Source: Mycobacterium ahvazicum
Lineage (GTDB): Bacteria > Actinomycetota > Actinomycetes > Mycobacteriales > Mycobacteriaceae
Assembly (NCBI RefSeq): GCF_900176255.2
Contig: NZ_FXEG02000003.1
Coordinates: 930,001 to 994,000 of the forward strand
Length of the DNA: 64,000 nt
Reading direction: 5' to 3'
The translations under genes and the position numbers were made by a program. The first letter of the stretch is position 1. The number at the start of each line of letters is the position of its first letter. Shown here piece by piece: positions 26,903-34,386 of the stretch. Under the pieces are notes generated by a model. That model ran no database searches, had not been told where the DNA came from, and saw only the letters and a list, made by a program, of their open reading frames with translations.

Positions 26903-27427
26903 ATGTCGGGACATCGCACAACGGCGGTCGTCGCCCTGGCTCTGTCAGTGGGCGACGCGCTGGCAACGGCCCCCACGACATTCGCGGCTGATCCGCTGTG
27001 GAACGGGCAGTACATCCTGACGCTGTCCGCCAACGCGAAGGCCGGCACCAGCATCGCGGCCCGCCAACCCGAATACGCGCACCGGGCCAGCGTCTCGATC
27101 ACCTCGAAATGCGCGGCCGGCGTCTGCACCGCCACGGTGAACGACCCGCCGCCGCCCAAGAACGAGTTCATGCCGCAGACGGTCGAATTCACCTGGAATG
27201 GATCGCAGTGGGTACGCGAGATGACCTGGAAATGGGACTGCCTGCTGCCCGACGGCACCGTCGAATACGACCCGGCGAAATCGATTACGGCCTACACCCC
27301 GGGGCCGAACGGAGTGCTCACCGGCGTCTTCCACACCGACATCACCAGCGGAGCGTGTCGGGGCAATGTCGATATGCCGGTGACCGCGGCGCCGGCGAAC
27401 CCGCCGACCGTCCCGCCCACCGTGTGA
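26903..27427 (+). CDS. Secreted protein (Rv2253-like)
   Basis: A 174-residue exported protein. Residues 1-29 make a signal peptide (TTAVVALALSVGDALATA) with a cleavage site near FAADPLWN. The mature part is rich in beta strands and has four Cys, including SKCAAGVCTATV and KWDCLLPDG, likely disulfide bonded in the cell envelope. Ribosome binding site GGGAGGAA precedes ATG 26903. Position after the lipid kinase matches Rv2253; function is not known. Confidence 0.75.
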   Translation: MSGHRTTAVVALALSVGDALATAPTTFAADPLWNGQYILTLSANAKAGTSIAARQPEYAHRASVSITSKCAAGVCTATVNDPPPPKNEFMPQTVEFTWNGSQWVREMTWKWDCLLPDGTVEYDPAKSITAYTPGPNGVLTGVFHTDITSGACRGNVDMPVTAAPANPPTVPPTV

Positions 27428-27429
27428 TG

Positions 27430-27474
27430 GTCGTGACCCGCGGCGCCCGGCTGCGCCGCGCTTGCGATCACGAC
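27430..27474. terminator. Bidirectional nested terminator hairpin
   Basis: Outer stem GTCGTGA (27430-27436) with TCACGAC (27468-27474); inner stem CGCGGCGC (27439-27446) with GCGCCGCG (27453-27460) and a 6-nt loop. All pairs are perfect. It fills the gap between convergent stop codons at 27427 and 27480. Confidence 0.65.
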
Positions 27475-27479
27475 GGAGG

Positions 27480-27992
27480 TTAGCCGACGCCCCGGCTGAG
27501 CCAGGTGACTTCGCCGGCCTCGCCGCCGTCGCGGTAAGCCTCGAGCGCGTCGTCCCACGCGGTGCCCAGCACTGAGTCCAGCTCGGCGGCCAGCGTGTCG
27601 GCACCCTGCGCCATCATCGACCGCAGCCGCATCTCGCCGACCATGATGTCGCCGTTGGCGCTCATCGCCCCGCTCCACAAGCCCAGTTGCGGCGTGTGGC
27701 AGAAGCGGTGGCCGTCGACGCCGGGGCTCGGGTCCTCGGTGACCTCGAACCGCAGCACCGACCAGGACCGCAGCGCGTTGGCCAACCGGGCACCGGTACC
27801 CACCGGACCGACCCAGTTGGTCACAGCACGCAGCTGTCCCGGCATCGCCGGCTGCGGTGTCCAGACCAGGTTGGCCTTGGACTGCAGGGTCGACGACAAC
27901 GCCCACTCAACATGCGGGCATACCGCCGCGGGCGAGGCATGGATGTACACCACACCTGCCGTCACGTCGGCGAATTGATTCGACGCACGCAT
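27480..27992 (-). CDS. DUF3145 family protein (Rv2256c-like)
   Basis: A 170-residue cytosolic protein of the actinobacterial DUF3145 family. Recognisable parts are GVVYIHASPAAVCPHVEWAL near the start, WTPQPAMPGQLRAVTNWVGP in the middle, and a C-terminal AWDDALEAYRDGGEAGEVTW. The role is unknown. ATG 27992 has GGAGCAGG a few bases upstream. Downstream it converges with the secreted gene across a strong terminator. Confidence 0.83.
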   Translation of the reverse strand: MRASNQFADVTAGVVYIHASPAAVCPHVEWALSSTLQSKANLVWTPQPAMPGQLRAVTNWVGPVGTGARLANALRSWSVLRFEVTEDPSPGVDGHRFCHTPQLGLWSGAMSANGDIMVGEMRLRSMMAQGADTLAAELDSVLGTAWDDALEAYRDGGEAGEVTWLSRGVG

Positions 27993-28119
27993 TTACCTGC
28001 TCCTTCGGTTCCACGAGGGACGTCTTCCCCAACGACCTGGCGGATCCGATAAGCAGATGTTTTGTTTCGTGCGTGTCTATTGTGCCCTGTGATACCCGTG
28101 TTGCGCTAGTGCTCGATGC

Positions 28120-28941
28120 CTATTTGATGTATTGGACGAGCACCGCTTCGGCGAGGGCCGGCCACAAGTCGAGCGCCCAGTCGCCGAAATCGCGGTTCGT
28201 GCACGCCACCAGGGCCAGGTCCGCGTCGGGATCCGCCCAGATAAAACCGCCTGCCTGGCCGAAATGGCCGTAGGTTCGCGCCGAGTTGCGCGCCCCCGTC
28301 CAGTGCGGCGATTTGCCGTCGCGGATCTCGAAACCCAGGCCCCAATCGTTGGGCCGCTGCACGCCGTAGCCCGGCAACACCCCGTCCAGGCCCGGGAACT
28401 GCACGGTCGTCGCCTCGGCGTGCATCTCGGCCGACACGGTCGACGGGCGCAACAGGTCGCCGGCGAACGCCGCCAGGTCCGCGACCGTCGAGGTCGCCCC
28501 GTAGCCGGCCTCCGCCGCGCCGCCGTCCAGCCGGGTGGCGCCCATGTTCAACGGCTCGCAGACCGCCTCGCTGAGGTAGCGGCTGAACTCGATGCCCGAC
28601 TCGCGCTCCACGGTTTCGGCCAGCACGGCGAAGCCGTAGTTCGAGTACATGCGCCGGGTGCCGGGCTTGGCCAGCACCCGACCGTCCAGCATCGCCAGGC
28701 CCGACGCGTGCGCCAGCAGATGCCGGACCGTCGCGCCGGGCGGGCCGGCCGGGGTGTCCAGCTCGACGACGCCCTCTTCGACCGCGACCTGCGCGGCGCG
28801 GGCCACCAGCGGCTTGGTGACCGACGCCAGCGTGAACACCCGCTCCGTGTCGCCGTGCGTGGCCAGCACCCCGCCGGGTCCGATCACCGCGGCGGCGGCA
28901 GCCGACACCGGCCAGTCGTCGAGCGCATCGAGAGCAGCCAT
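28120..28941 (-). CDS. Beta-lactamase/penicillin-binding-like serine hydrolase
   Basis: A 273-residue class C beta-lactamase-fold protein. Ser40-V-T-Lys43 forms the SxxK motif, Tyr99-S-N the YxN motif, and HFGQAGG near 238 replaces the usual KTG with HxG, a pattern seen in esterase and peptidase members. There is no signal peptide, so it is likely cytosolic and not a resistance enzyme. It lies 13 nt after the methyltransferase stop, suggesting an operon. Corresponds to Rv2257c. Confidence 0.83.
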   Translation of the reverse strand: MAALDALDDWPVSAAAAAVIGPGGVLATHGDTERVFTLASVTKPLVARAAQVAVEEGVVELDTPAGPPGATVRHLLAHASGLAMLDGRVLAKPGTRRMYSNYGFAVLAETVERESGIEFSRYLSEAVCEPLNMGATRLDGGAAEAGYGATSTVADLAAFAGDLLRPSTVSAEMHAEATTVQFPGLDGVLPGYGVQRPNDWGLGFEIRDGKSPHWTGARNSARTYGHFGQAGGFIWADPDADLALVACTNRDFGDWALDLWPALAEAVLVQYIK

Positions 28942-28954
28942 CAGATCGGGCGGG

Positions 28955-30049
28955 TCACTTCGTCGCGATGTAGTAGTTGTTGATCGGGTCGGAGTCGACC
29001 TCGAGCACCCGGACGTCGTCGAACCCGGCGTCCACGAGCATCGAGGTGGCCAGCTGCGTGCCCCAGGCCGTCCCGAGTCCGGCGCCGCCCAGCGCCAGCG
29101 ACACCGTCATGCAGTGCATCAGCGAGACGGTATAGAGGTAGGTGCTCATGGGGACGTCGATGTTGTCCTCGAGTCGGCTGGAAGCCTTGATGTCGGCCAT
29201 CAGAAACACACCGCCGGGTCGCAGGGCGCGCTGGATGTTCTCCAGCACCCGGGCCGGCTGCGCCTGATCGTGGATCGCGTCGAACACGGTGATGACGTCG
29301 TAGGCCTCCGTCTTGTCCAGGTCGGTCAGGTTGTGGGCCTCGAAGCGCGCATTGGTCAGGCCGAGGCTGGCCGCCTCGGTGGTACCCGTGGCAATGGCCT
29401 GCTCGGAGAAATCGATTCCGGTGAACCGGCTCGCCGGAAAGGCCTTGGCCATCACATTGATCGCGTGACCGCTGCCGCACCCGAAATCGGCGACGTCGGC
29501 GCCGGAGCGCAGCCGGTCCGGCAGGCCGTCGACCAACGGCAGCACGACGTCGACCAGCGCGAGGTCGAACACCGCCGCGCTCTGCTCGGCCATCAGCGCG
29601 TGGAACCGTGGAAATTCGCTATACGGCAGGCCGCCGCCCGCGCGGAAGCAGCCGATGATTTTCTGCTCGACTTCGCCGAGCTGCGGAAGAAACATGGCCA
29701 CCACAGCCAGGTTGTCGGGCCCGGCGGCGCGGGTCAGCACCGCCGCGCGATGGGCCGGCAGCGAGTAGGTTGCGTTGCCCGGGTCGTAGTTGACGACATG
29801 TCCGGTCGTCATGCCGCCCAACCACTCCCGCACGTAACGCTCGTTGAGGCCCGCGGCGTCCGCGATCTGCGCGCTGGTGGCCGGACCGAGTCCGGCCATC
29901 GTGTCCAGCAGATTGGTTTGATGTCCGATACTCAGCAGGATCGCAAGGCTCGCGCCGTCGATTGCCGAGACGATGCGTCCCGCGAAATCTTCGACAGTCT
30001 CTTGACTTTGGCGCTGTGCGCCGTCCGAACTCTTGTCGAGTGTCGTCAC
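28955..30049 (-). CDS. SAM-dependent methyltransferase (Rv2258c-like)
   Basis: A 364-residue methyltransferase. An N-terminal winged-helix dimerisation region (TSAQIADAAGLNERYVREWL) precedes the Rossmann domain with motif I VADFGCGSGHAINVMAKAFP and motif AYDVITVFDAIHDQ. This is the small-molecule O/N-methyltransferase architecture. GTG 30049 gives a length close to Rv2258c; the frame is open farther upstream to 30136 without homology. Substrate unknown. Divergent from mscR, 102 bp between starts. Confidence 0.85.
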   Translation of the reverse strand: MTTLDKSSDGAQRQSQETVEDFAGRIVSAIDGASLAILLSIGHQTNLLDTMAGLGPATSAQIADAAGLNERYVREWLGGMTTGHVVNYDPGNATYSLPAHRAAVLTRAAGPDNLAVVAMFLPQLGEVEQKIIGCFRAGGGLPYSEFPRFHALMAEQSAAVFDLALVDVVLPLVDGLPDRLRSGADVADFGCGSGHAINVMAKAFPASRFTGIDFSEQAIATGTTEAASLGLTNARFEAHNLTDLDKTEAYDVITVFDAIHDQAQPARVLENIQRALRPGGVFLMADIKASSRLEDNIDVPMSTYLYTVSLMHCMTVSLALGGAGLGTAWGTQLATSMLVDAGFDDVRVLEVDSDPINNYYIATK

Positions 30050-30151
30050 GCTCTGAGACGCTACACCCGGTTGTCGGTCCCTGGAACGGCGCTTGTTGAT
30101 GGGTGGACACCGGCCTGCCGAGTGTATGGCCCTCACAGTAGGTTGTAGCCC

Positions 30152-31237
30152 ATGAGTCAGACAGTGCGCGGAGTGATTTCACGCAAGAAGGGCCAACCCG
30201 TCGAATTGGTGGACATCGTCGTCCCGGACCCCGGCCCGGGCGAGGCCCTGGTCGACGTGATCGCCTGCGGGGTCTGCCATACCGACCTGACTTACCGGGA
30301 GGGCGGCATCAACGAAGAGTACCCGTTCCTGCTCGGCCACGAGGCCGCGGGCACGGTCGAAGCCGTCGGGCCGGGGGTGACGTCGGTGGCGCCGGGCGAC
30401 TTCGTGATCCTGAACTGGCGCGCGGTCTGCGGCCAGTGCCGCGCCTGCAAGCGCGGCAAGCCGCACCTGTGCTTCGACACGTTCAACGCCACCCAGAAGA
30501 TGACGCTGACCGACGGCACCGAGCTGACGCCCGCGCTGGGCATCGGGGCGTTCGCCGACAAGACGCTGGTGGCCGACGGCCAGTGCACCAAGGTCAATCC
30601 CGAGGCCGACCCCGCCGTCGCCGGGTTGCTGGGCTGCGGCGTGATGGCCGGAATCGGCGCCGCGATCAACACCGGCGCCGTCAACCGCGACGACACCGTG
30701 GCGGTAATCGGCTGTGGCGGTGTGGGCGACGCGGCGGTGGCCGGCGCGGCGCTGGTCGGTGCGAAGAAGATCATCGCGGTCGACACCGACAACACGAAGC
30801 TGAACTGGGCCCGCAAGTTCGGCGCCACCCACACCGTCAATGCCCGCGAATTCGATGTCGTCGACACCATCCAGGACCTCACCGACGGCTTCGGCGTCGA
30901 CGTCGTCATCGACGCGGTCGGCCGGCCCGAGACCTGGAAGCAGGCCTTCTACGCCCGCGACCTGGCCGGAACCGTGGTGTTGGTGGGGGTGCCGACGCCG
31001 GACATGAAACTGGAGATGCCGCTGGTCGACTTCTTCTCCCGCGGCGGATCGTTGAAGTCGTCGTGGTACGGCGACTGCCTGCCCGAACGCGACTTCCCCA
31101 CCCTGATCGACCTCTATCTGCAGGGCCGGCTCCCCCTCGAGAAGTTTGTCTCCGAACGAATTGGGCTAGACGGCATCGAGGAGGCGTTCGAGAAGATGCA
31201 CGACGGCAAGGTATTGCGTTCGGTGGTGATGCTCTGA
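30152..31237 (+). CDS. mscR: MscR, S-nitrosomycothiol reductase / mycothiol-dependent formaldehyde dehydrogenase
   Basis: A 361-residue zinc alcohol dehydrogenase of class III type. Catalytic-zinc Cys is in IACGVCHTDLTYREGG and the GHEAAG motif supplies the His; structural zinc Cys cluster CGQCRACKRGKPHLC is intact. The NAD-binding AVIGCGGVGDAAVAGA is present. The enzyme oxidises S-hydroxymethyl-mycothiol or reduces S-nitrosomycothiol, protecting against formaldehyde and nitric oxide. Its stop shares a base with the ATG of the next gene, matching Rv2259-Rv2260. Confidence 0.92.
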   Translation: MSQTVRGVISRKKGQPVELVDIVVPDPGPGEALVDVIACGVCHTDLTYREGGINEEYPFLLGHEAAGTVEAVGPGVTSVAPGDFVILNWRAVCGQCRACKRGKPHLCFDTFNATQKMTLTDGTELTPALGIGAFADKTLVADGQCTKVNPEADPAVAGLLGCGVMAGIGAAINTGAVNRDDTVAVIGCGGVGDAAVAGAALVGAKKIIAVDTDNTKLNWARKFGATHTVNAREFDVVDTIQDLTDGFGVDVVIDAVGRPETWKQAFYARDLAGTVVLVGVPTPDMKLEMPLVDFFSRGGSLKSSWYGDCLPERDFPTLIDLYLQGRLPLEKFVSERIGLDGIEEAFEKMHDGKVLRSVVML

Positions 31238-31860
31238 TGGTTCAAATCGACCGCGTGGTGACCCACGGCACCTTCGAACTCGACGGTGGCAGTTGGGAAG
31301 TCGACAACAACATCTGGGTCATCGGTGACAACTCCAATGTCGTGGTGTTCGATGCGGCCCACGACGCGGCGCCGATCGTCGACGCCGTCGCCGGGCGTCA
31401 CGTGGTGGCGGTGGTGTGCACCCACGGCCACAACGACCACGTCACTGTGGCGCCCGAACTCGGCAAGACACTGGACGCGCCGGTGCTGCTGCACCCCGCC
31501 GACGAGGTGCTGTGGCGAATGACCCACCCGGACAGCGACTTTCGCGCCGTGTCCGATGGCGAGAAGTTGAAGATCGACGGCACCGAACTGACCGCGATAC
31601 ACACGCCCGGACACTCCCCCGGATCGGTCTGCTGGTACGTGCACGACCTCGGTGTGGTGTTCAGCGGCGACACCTTGTTCTCCGGTGGCCCCGGCGCGAC
31701 GGGCCGGTCGTACTCCGACTTCCCGACCATCCTGAAGTCGATCTCCGAGCGCTTGGGGACGTTGCCGGGTGAGACCGTCGTGCACACCGGCCACGGCGAC
31801 AGCACCGTCATCGGCGACGAGATCGTGCACTACGAGGAGTGGGTGGCCCGGGGTCACTGA
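31237..31860 (+). CDS. Metallo-beta-lactamase fold hydrolase paired with mscR
   Basis: A 207-residue glyoxalase II-like MBL protein. The metal motif THGHNDH is present, followed by HTPGHSPGSVCWY and FSGDTLFSGGPGATGRS, then a C-terminal TGHGDSTVIGDE ligand. Conserved pairing with mscR suggests that it hydrolyses the S-formyl-mycothiol made by formaldehyde oxidation; this is an inference from context. ATG 31237 overlaps the mscR TGA by one base. Confidence 0.87.
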   Translation: MVQIDRVVTHGTFELDGGSWEVDNNIWVIGDNSNVVVFDAAHDAAPIVDAVAGRHVVAVVCTHGHNDHVTVAPELGKTLDAPVLLHPADEVLWRMTHPDSDFRAVSDGEKLKIDGTELTAIHTPGHSPGSVCWYVHDLGVVFSGDTLFSGGPGATGRSYSDFPTILKSISERLGTLPGETVVHTGHGDSTVIGDEIVHYEEWVARGH

Positions 31861-31913
31861 CCCAGTCACACCCACCACCCACACCCATACCCGGGAGTCG
31901 GCGAGGCACGTTG

Positions 31914-32021
31914 TGCCCGCCTCTGAGCGACAACACTTGTGTTTATTCGGCGTTTGCCTTGGTACTCGGCCGCGCCTGGCGCATTCCCACCTCCCCCCAG
32001 TTTGTCGCTCAGAGGCGGGCA
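31914..32021. repeat. 20-bp inverted repeat pair with 68-nt core, MITE-like
   Basis: Left arm 31914-31933 (starting TGCCCGCCTCTGAG) and right arm 32002-32021 are perfect 20-bp reverse complements. The core is less GC-rich at its left end (ttgtgtttattcgg). It occupies the gap between convergent genes ending at 31860 and 32036. No target duplication was recognised, so a large stem-loop terminator is the main alternative. Confidence 0.55.
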
Positions 32022-32035
32022 AAAGGCCGCACACC

Positions 32036-32761
32036 TCAGTGCCCTTCGAGGATCCGCCGCTTCTCGGCCTGGAACTCCTCTTCGGTCAATGCCCCGGAAT
32101 CCCGCAGCGCCGCAAGCGTTTTGAGGCGCTCCAGGCGAACGCCGTCGTCGGTGGGTTCGTATGCCGTGGTGGGCGACTGCTGGGGTGTCGGCCATGACCC
32201 CTCTACGACGGCCGCCGCCGCCTTGCGCCGGGTGCTGCGCAGCCAACGCCCCGCCACAATCGAAGCTGTCAGGCCCACCACGAACATCCCGACGAACAGC
32301 CAGATCAGAAATCCGTAGGAGCTCGAGTGGCCGAAGGCGAGTCGCGGTGCGATGAATCCGTTGACCTGGCCGTCCGTGGTGATGTTGTAGGTGCCGTCGG
32401 CCGGAATCTGGGCTACCCACACCCGCACGTGCGCGTCATTGTTGACTGAGGTTGTGCTGCCGATGTTTTCCGTCATCGTCGGCTGCGCGACGCCGTCGGG
32501 CGGCGAAATCGTGATGCCGAGCGGCGGCACCGGCAACCCACCGTTTGGGCTGCCGATCACGATGGTGTGCAGGCTGACGGTGACTTCACCCTTTGGCAGC
32601 TGCAGGCTGCCCGAACCGGGGACCGGAACCTCGCCGTAGGCGTTGTAATCGTCCAGAAAGAATACGTTGAGAACGATGGCGACGACGATGCCGGCCAGTG
32701 ACATGATCGTGACGACGACGGCTGAGACAAATGAAATCTTGGCGGGCAGTCTGCTCCACAT
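32036..32761 (-). CDS. Two-span membrane protein with C-terminal SHOCT domain
   Basis: A 241-residue protein with a membrane span near 10-33 (VSAVVVTIMSLAGIVVAIVL), a mostly extracytoplasmic beta-rich region, a second span near 150-170 (YGFLIWLFVGMFVVGLTASI), a basic stretch, and a SHOCT motif at the end (LKTLAALRDSGALTEEEFQAEK). SHOCT is a short helical oligomerisation-type domain. The role is unknown. It is divergent from the SDR gene, 57 bp between starts. Confidence 0.72.
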   Translation of the reverse strand: MWSRLPAKISFVSAVVVTIMSLAGIVVAIVLNVFFLDDYNAYGEVPVPGSGSLQLPKGEVTVSLHTIVIGSPNGGLPVPPLGITISPPDGVAQPTMTENIGSTTSVNNDAHVRVWVAQIPADGTYNITTDGQVNGFIAPRLAFGHSSSYGFLIWLFVGMFVVGLTASIVAGRWLRSTRRKAAAAVVEGSWPTPQQSPTTAYEPTDDGVRLERLKTLAALRDSGALTEEEFQAEKRRILEGH

Positions 32762-32818
32762 TCCCGGAGTGTGTCACCGCTAGTGACCAGGGGCCAGCGA
32801 AAGAGCACACTGATACCC

Positions 32819-33775
32819 ATGTCGAACGATCTCGTCGCCACCGTGCCGGACCTCACCGGGAAGCTGGTCGTCATCACCGGTGCCAACAGCGGTCTGGGCT
32901 TCGGGTTGGCCAGGCGGCTGTCGGCGGCCGGCGCCGACGTGATCATGGCCATCCGCAATCGGGCCAAGGGTGAGGCCGCGATCGAAGAGATCCGCCACAG
33001 CGTGCCCGACGCGAAGCTGACCATCAAATCCCTCGACCTGTCGTCGCTGGCGTCGGTCGCCGCGCTGGGTGAGCAACTCAACGCCGAAGGCCGTCCGATC
33101 GACATTCTGATCAACAACGCCGGGGTGATGACGCCCCCGGAGCGCGACACCACCGCCGACGGCTTCGAATTGCAGTTCGGCAGTAACCATCTCGGGCACT
33201 TCGCGCTGACCGGGCACGTGCTGCCGCTGTTGCGCGCCGCGCAGCGTGCCCGCGTGGTCTCGCTGAGCAGCCTCGCGGCCAGCCAAAGCGGCAAGATCCA
33301 CTTCGACGACCTGCAGTTCGAAAAGTCCTACGCGCCGATGTCGGCCTACGGCCAGTCGAAGATCGCGGTGCTGATGTTCGCGCGCGAGCTGGACAAGCGC
33401 AGTCGCGCCGGCGGCTGGGGCATCGTCTCCAACGCCGCACACCCCGGCCTGACCAAGACCAACCTGCAAATCAGCGGACCCTCTTACGGTCGCGAGAAGC
33501 CGGCGCTGATGGAGCGCTTGTACAAGACGTCATGGCGCTTCACGCCGTTCCTGTGGCAGGAGATCGACGACGGGATTCTGCCCGCGCTGTACGCGGCGGC
33601 CACGCCGCAGGCCGAGGGCGGCGAGTTCTACGGACCCCGCGGTTTCATGGAGCTGGCCGGCGGTGGTGTGAAAGTAGCCAAAACGCCGGCGCGGGCCCGC
33701 AACGAGGACGATTGCCGGCGACTGTGGGAGATTTCCGAGGAACTGACGAAAGTCACCTATCCGGCGACCAACTAG
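32819..33775 (+). CDS. Short-chain dehydrogenase/reductase (Rv2263-like)
   Basis: A 318-residue classical SDR. Cofactor motif VVITGANSGLGFGLARRL (TGxxxGxG), NNAGVMTPPER, the catalytic Ser in RVVSLSSLAASQ and Tyr-Lys in SAYGQSKIAVLM are present. The long C terminus resembles retinol-dehydrogenase-like oxidoreductases. ATG 32819 gives the same length class as Rv2263 and starts at MSNDLVATVPDL; an upstream GTG has no support. Substrate unknown. Confidence 0.88.
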   Translation: MSNDLVATVPDLTGKLVVITGANSGLGFGLARRLSAAGADVIMAIRNRAKGEAAIEEIRHSVPDAKLTIKSLDLSSLASVAALGEQLNAEGRPIDILINNAGVMTPPERDTTADGFELQFGSNHLGHFALTGHVLPLLRAAQRARVVSLSSLAASQSGKIHFDDLQFEKSYAPMSAYGQSKIAVLMFARELDKRSRAGGWGIVSNAAHPGLTKTNLQISGPSYGREKPALMERLYKTSWRFTPFLWQEIDDGILPALYAAATPQAEGGEFYGPRGFMELAGGGVKVAKTPARARNEDDCRRLWEISEELTKVTYPATN

Positions 33776-33822
33776 CAACTGCCGCACAGCTTTTCGCGGC
33801 GGGCTCCGCCTACCTCTGTCAA

Positions 33823-33871
33823 ATGCACCCCGGTGCATATGCCCTCTGGGCATGCACATGACCGCTGGTCA
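33823..33871. repeat. Array of three consecutive small hairpins
   Basis: ATGCACC-cc-GGTGCAT (33823-33838), ATGCCC-tct-GGGCAT (33839-33853) and TGACC-gct-GGTCA (33859-33871) lie almost end to end, 48 bp after the SDR stop and 90 bp before the next gene. Stems are perfect. Possible terminator array or structured leader. Confidence 0.5.
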
Positions 33872-33960
33872 CGCAGAAAAGATTGCGGTAACGAGAGTTT
33901 CGACACAGCGCGGCGACGGGTAACCGAGACCGGACTGCGACTCAACAAGGGGGTATTCGA

Positions 33961-34386
33961 ATGAGCGTGCAGGACGAAAGAACAGCTGGTGACGAGGACG
34001 ACCAGCAGGTGAGCGGTAAGTCCGGCGACAGCGACCGACCCGAAGGTGTCAAGGGCGACCAGCATCCGCAAGAGAAGCCGGAGCCCGACGAGGACGACAA
34101 GAAGGCAGCCGCCGAGATGATGGTGGCCTACGAGGACCGGCCGACGCTGGTACTGCCGGGATCCGGTGGGGCGGTCTCGGGCACCGCGGTCAACGACTGG
34201 CTGGACGAGGACGGCAATCCGAAGACCACCGACGGCCCGGCCAACAAGGATTCGGACGGCGACGGCTCGGACGACAAGGCCCGGCAAGAGCAGGTCGAAA
34301 AAGACAAGGCCTTGAACGAAGAACTCAGGAAACTCGCCGCCGAGGAGAACAAGGGCGAAAAGCGGCCCGCGACCGGCGCTAAGTAG
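33961..34386 (+). CDS. Acidic, disordered hypothetical protein
   Basis: A 141-residue very hydrophilic protein with many Asp, Glu, Lys and Gly (GDEDDQQVSGKSGDSDRPEG, then DEDDKKAAAEMMV) and one ordered-looking centre, YEDRPTLVLPGSGGAVSGTA. The C-terminal third is a charged helix (KARQEQVEKDKALNEELRK). AGGGGG precedes ATG 33961. Its TAG directly abuts the stop of the convergent Hsp70-like gene. Not recognised; the low-complexity composition and a good ribosome binding site support a real intrinsically disordered protein. Confidence 0.6.
   Translation: MSVQDERTAGDEDDQQVSGKSGDSDRPEGVKGDQHPQEKPEPDEDDKKAAAEMMVAYEDRPTLVLPGSGGAVSGTAVNDWLDEDGNPKTTDGPANKDSDGDGSDDKARQEQVEKDKALNEELRKLAAEENKGEKRPATGAK

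Noticed and set aside
28120..28941. Resistance-type secreted beta-lactamase
   Set aside because: The SxxK motif is present, but there is no signal peptide and HxG replaces KTG, as in cytosolic esterase/peptidase-like members.
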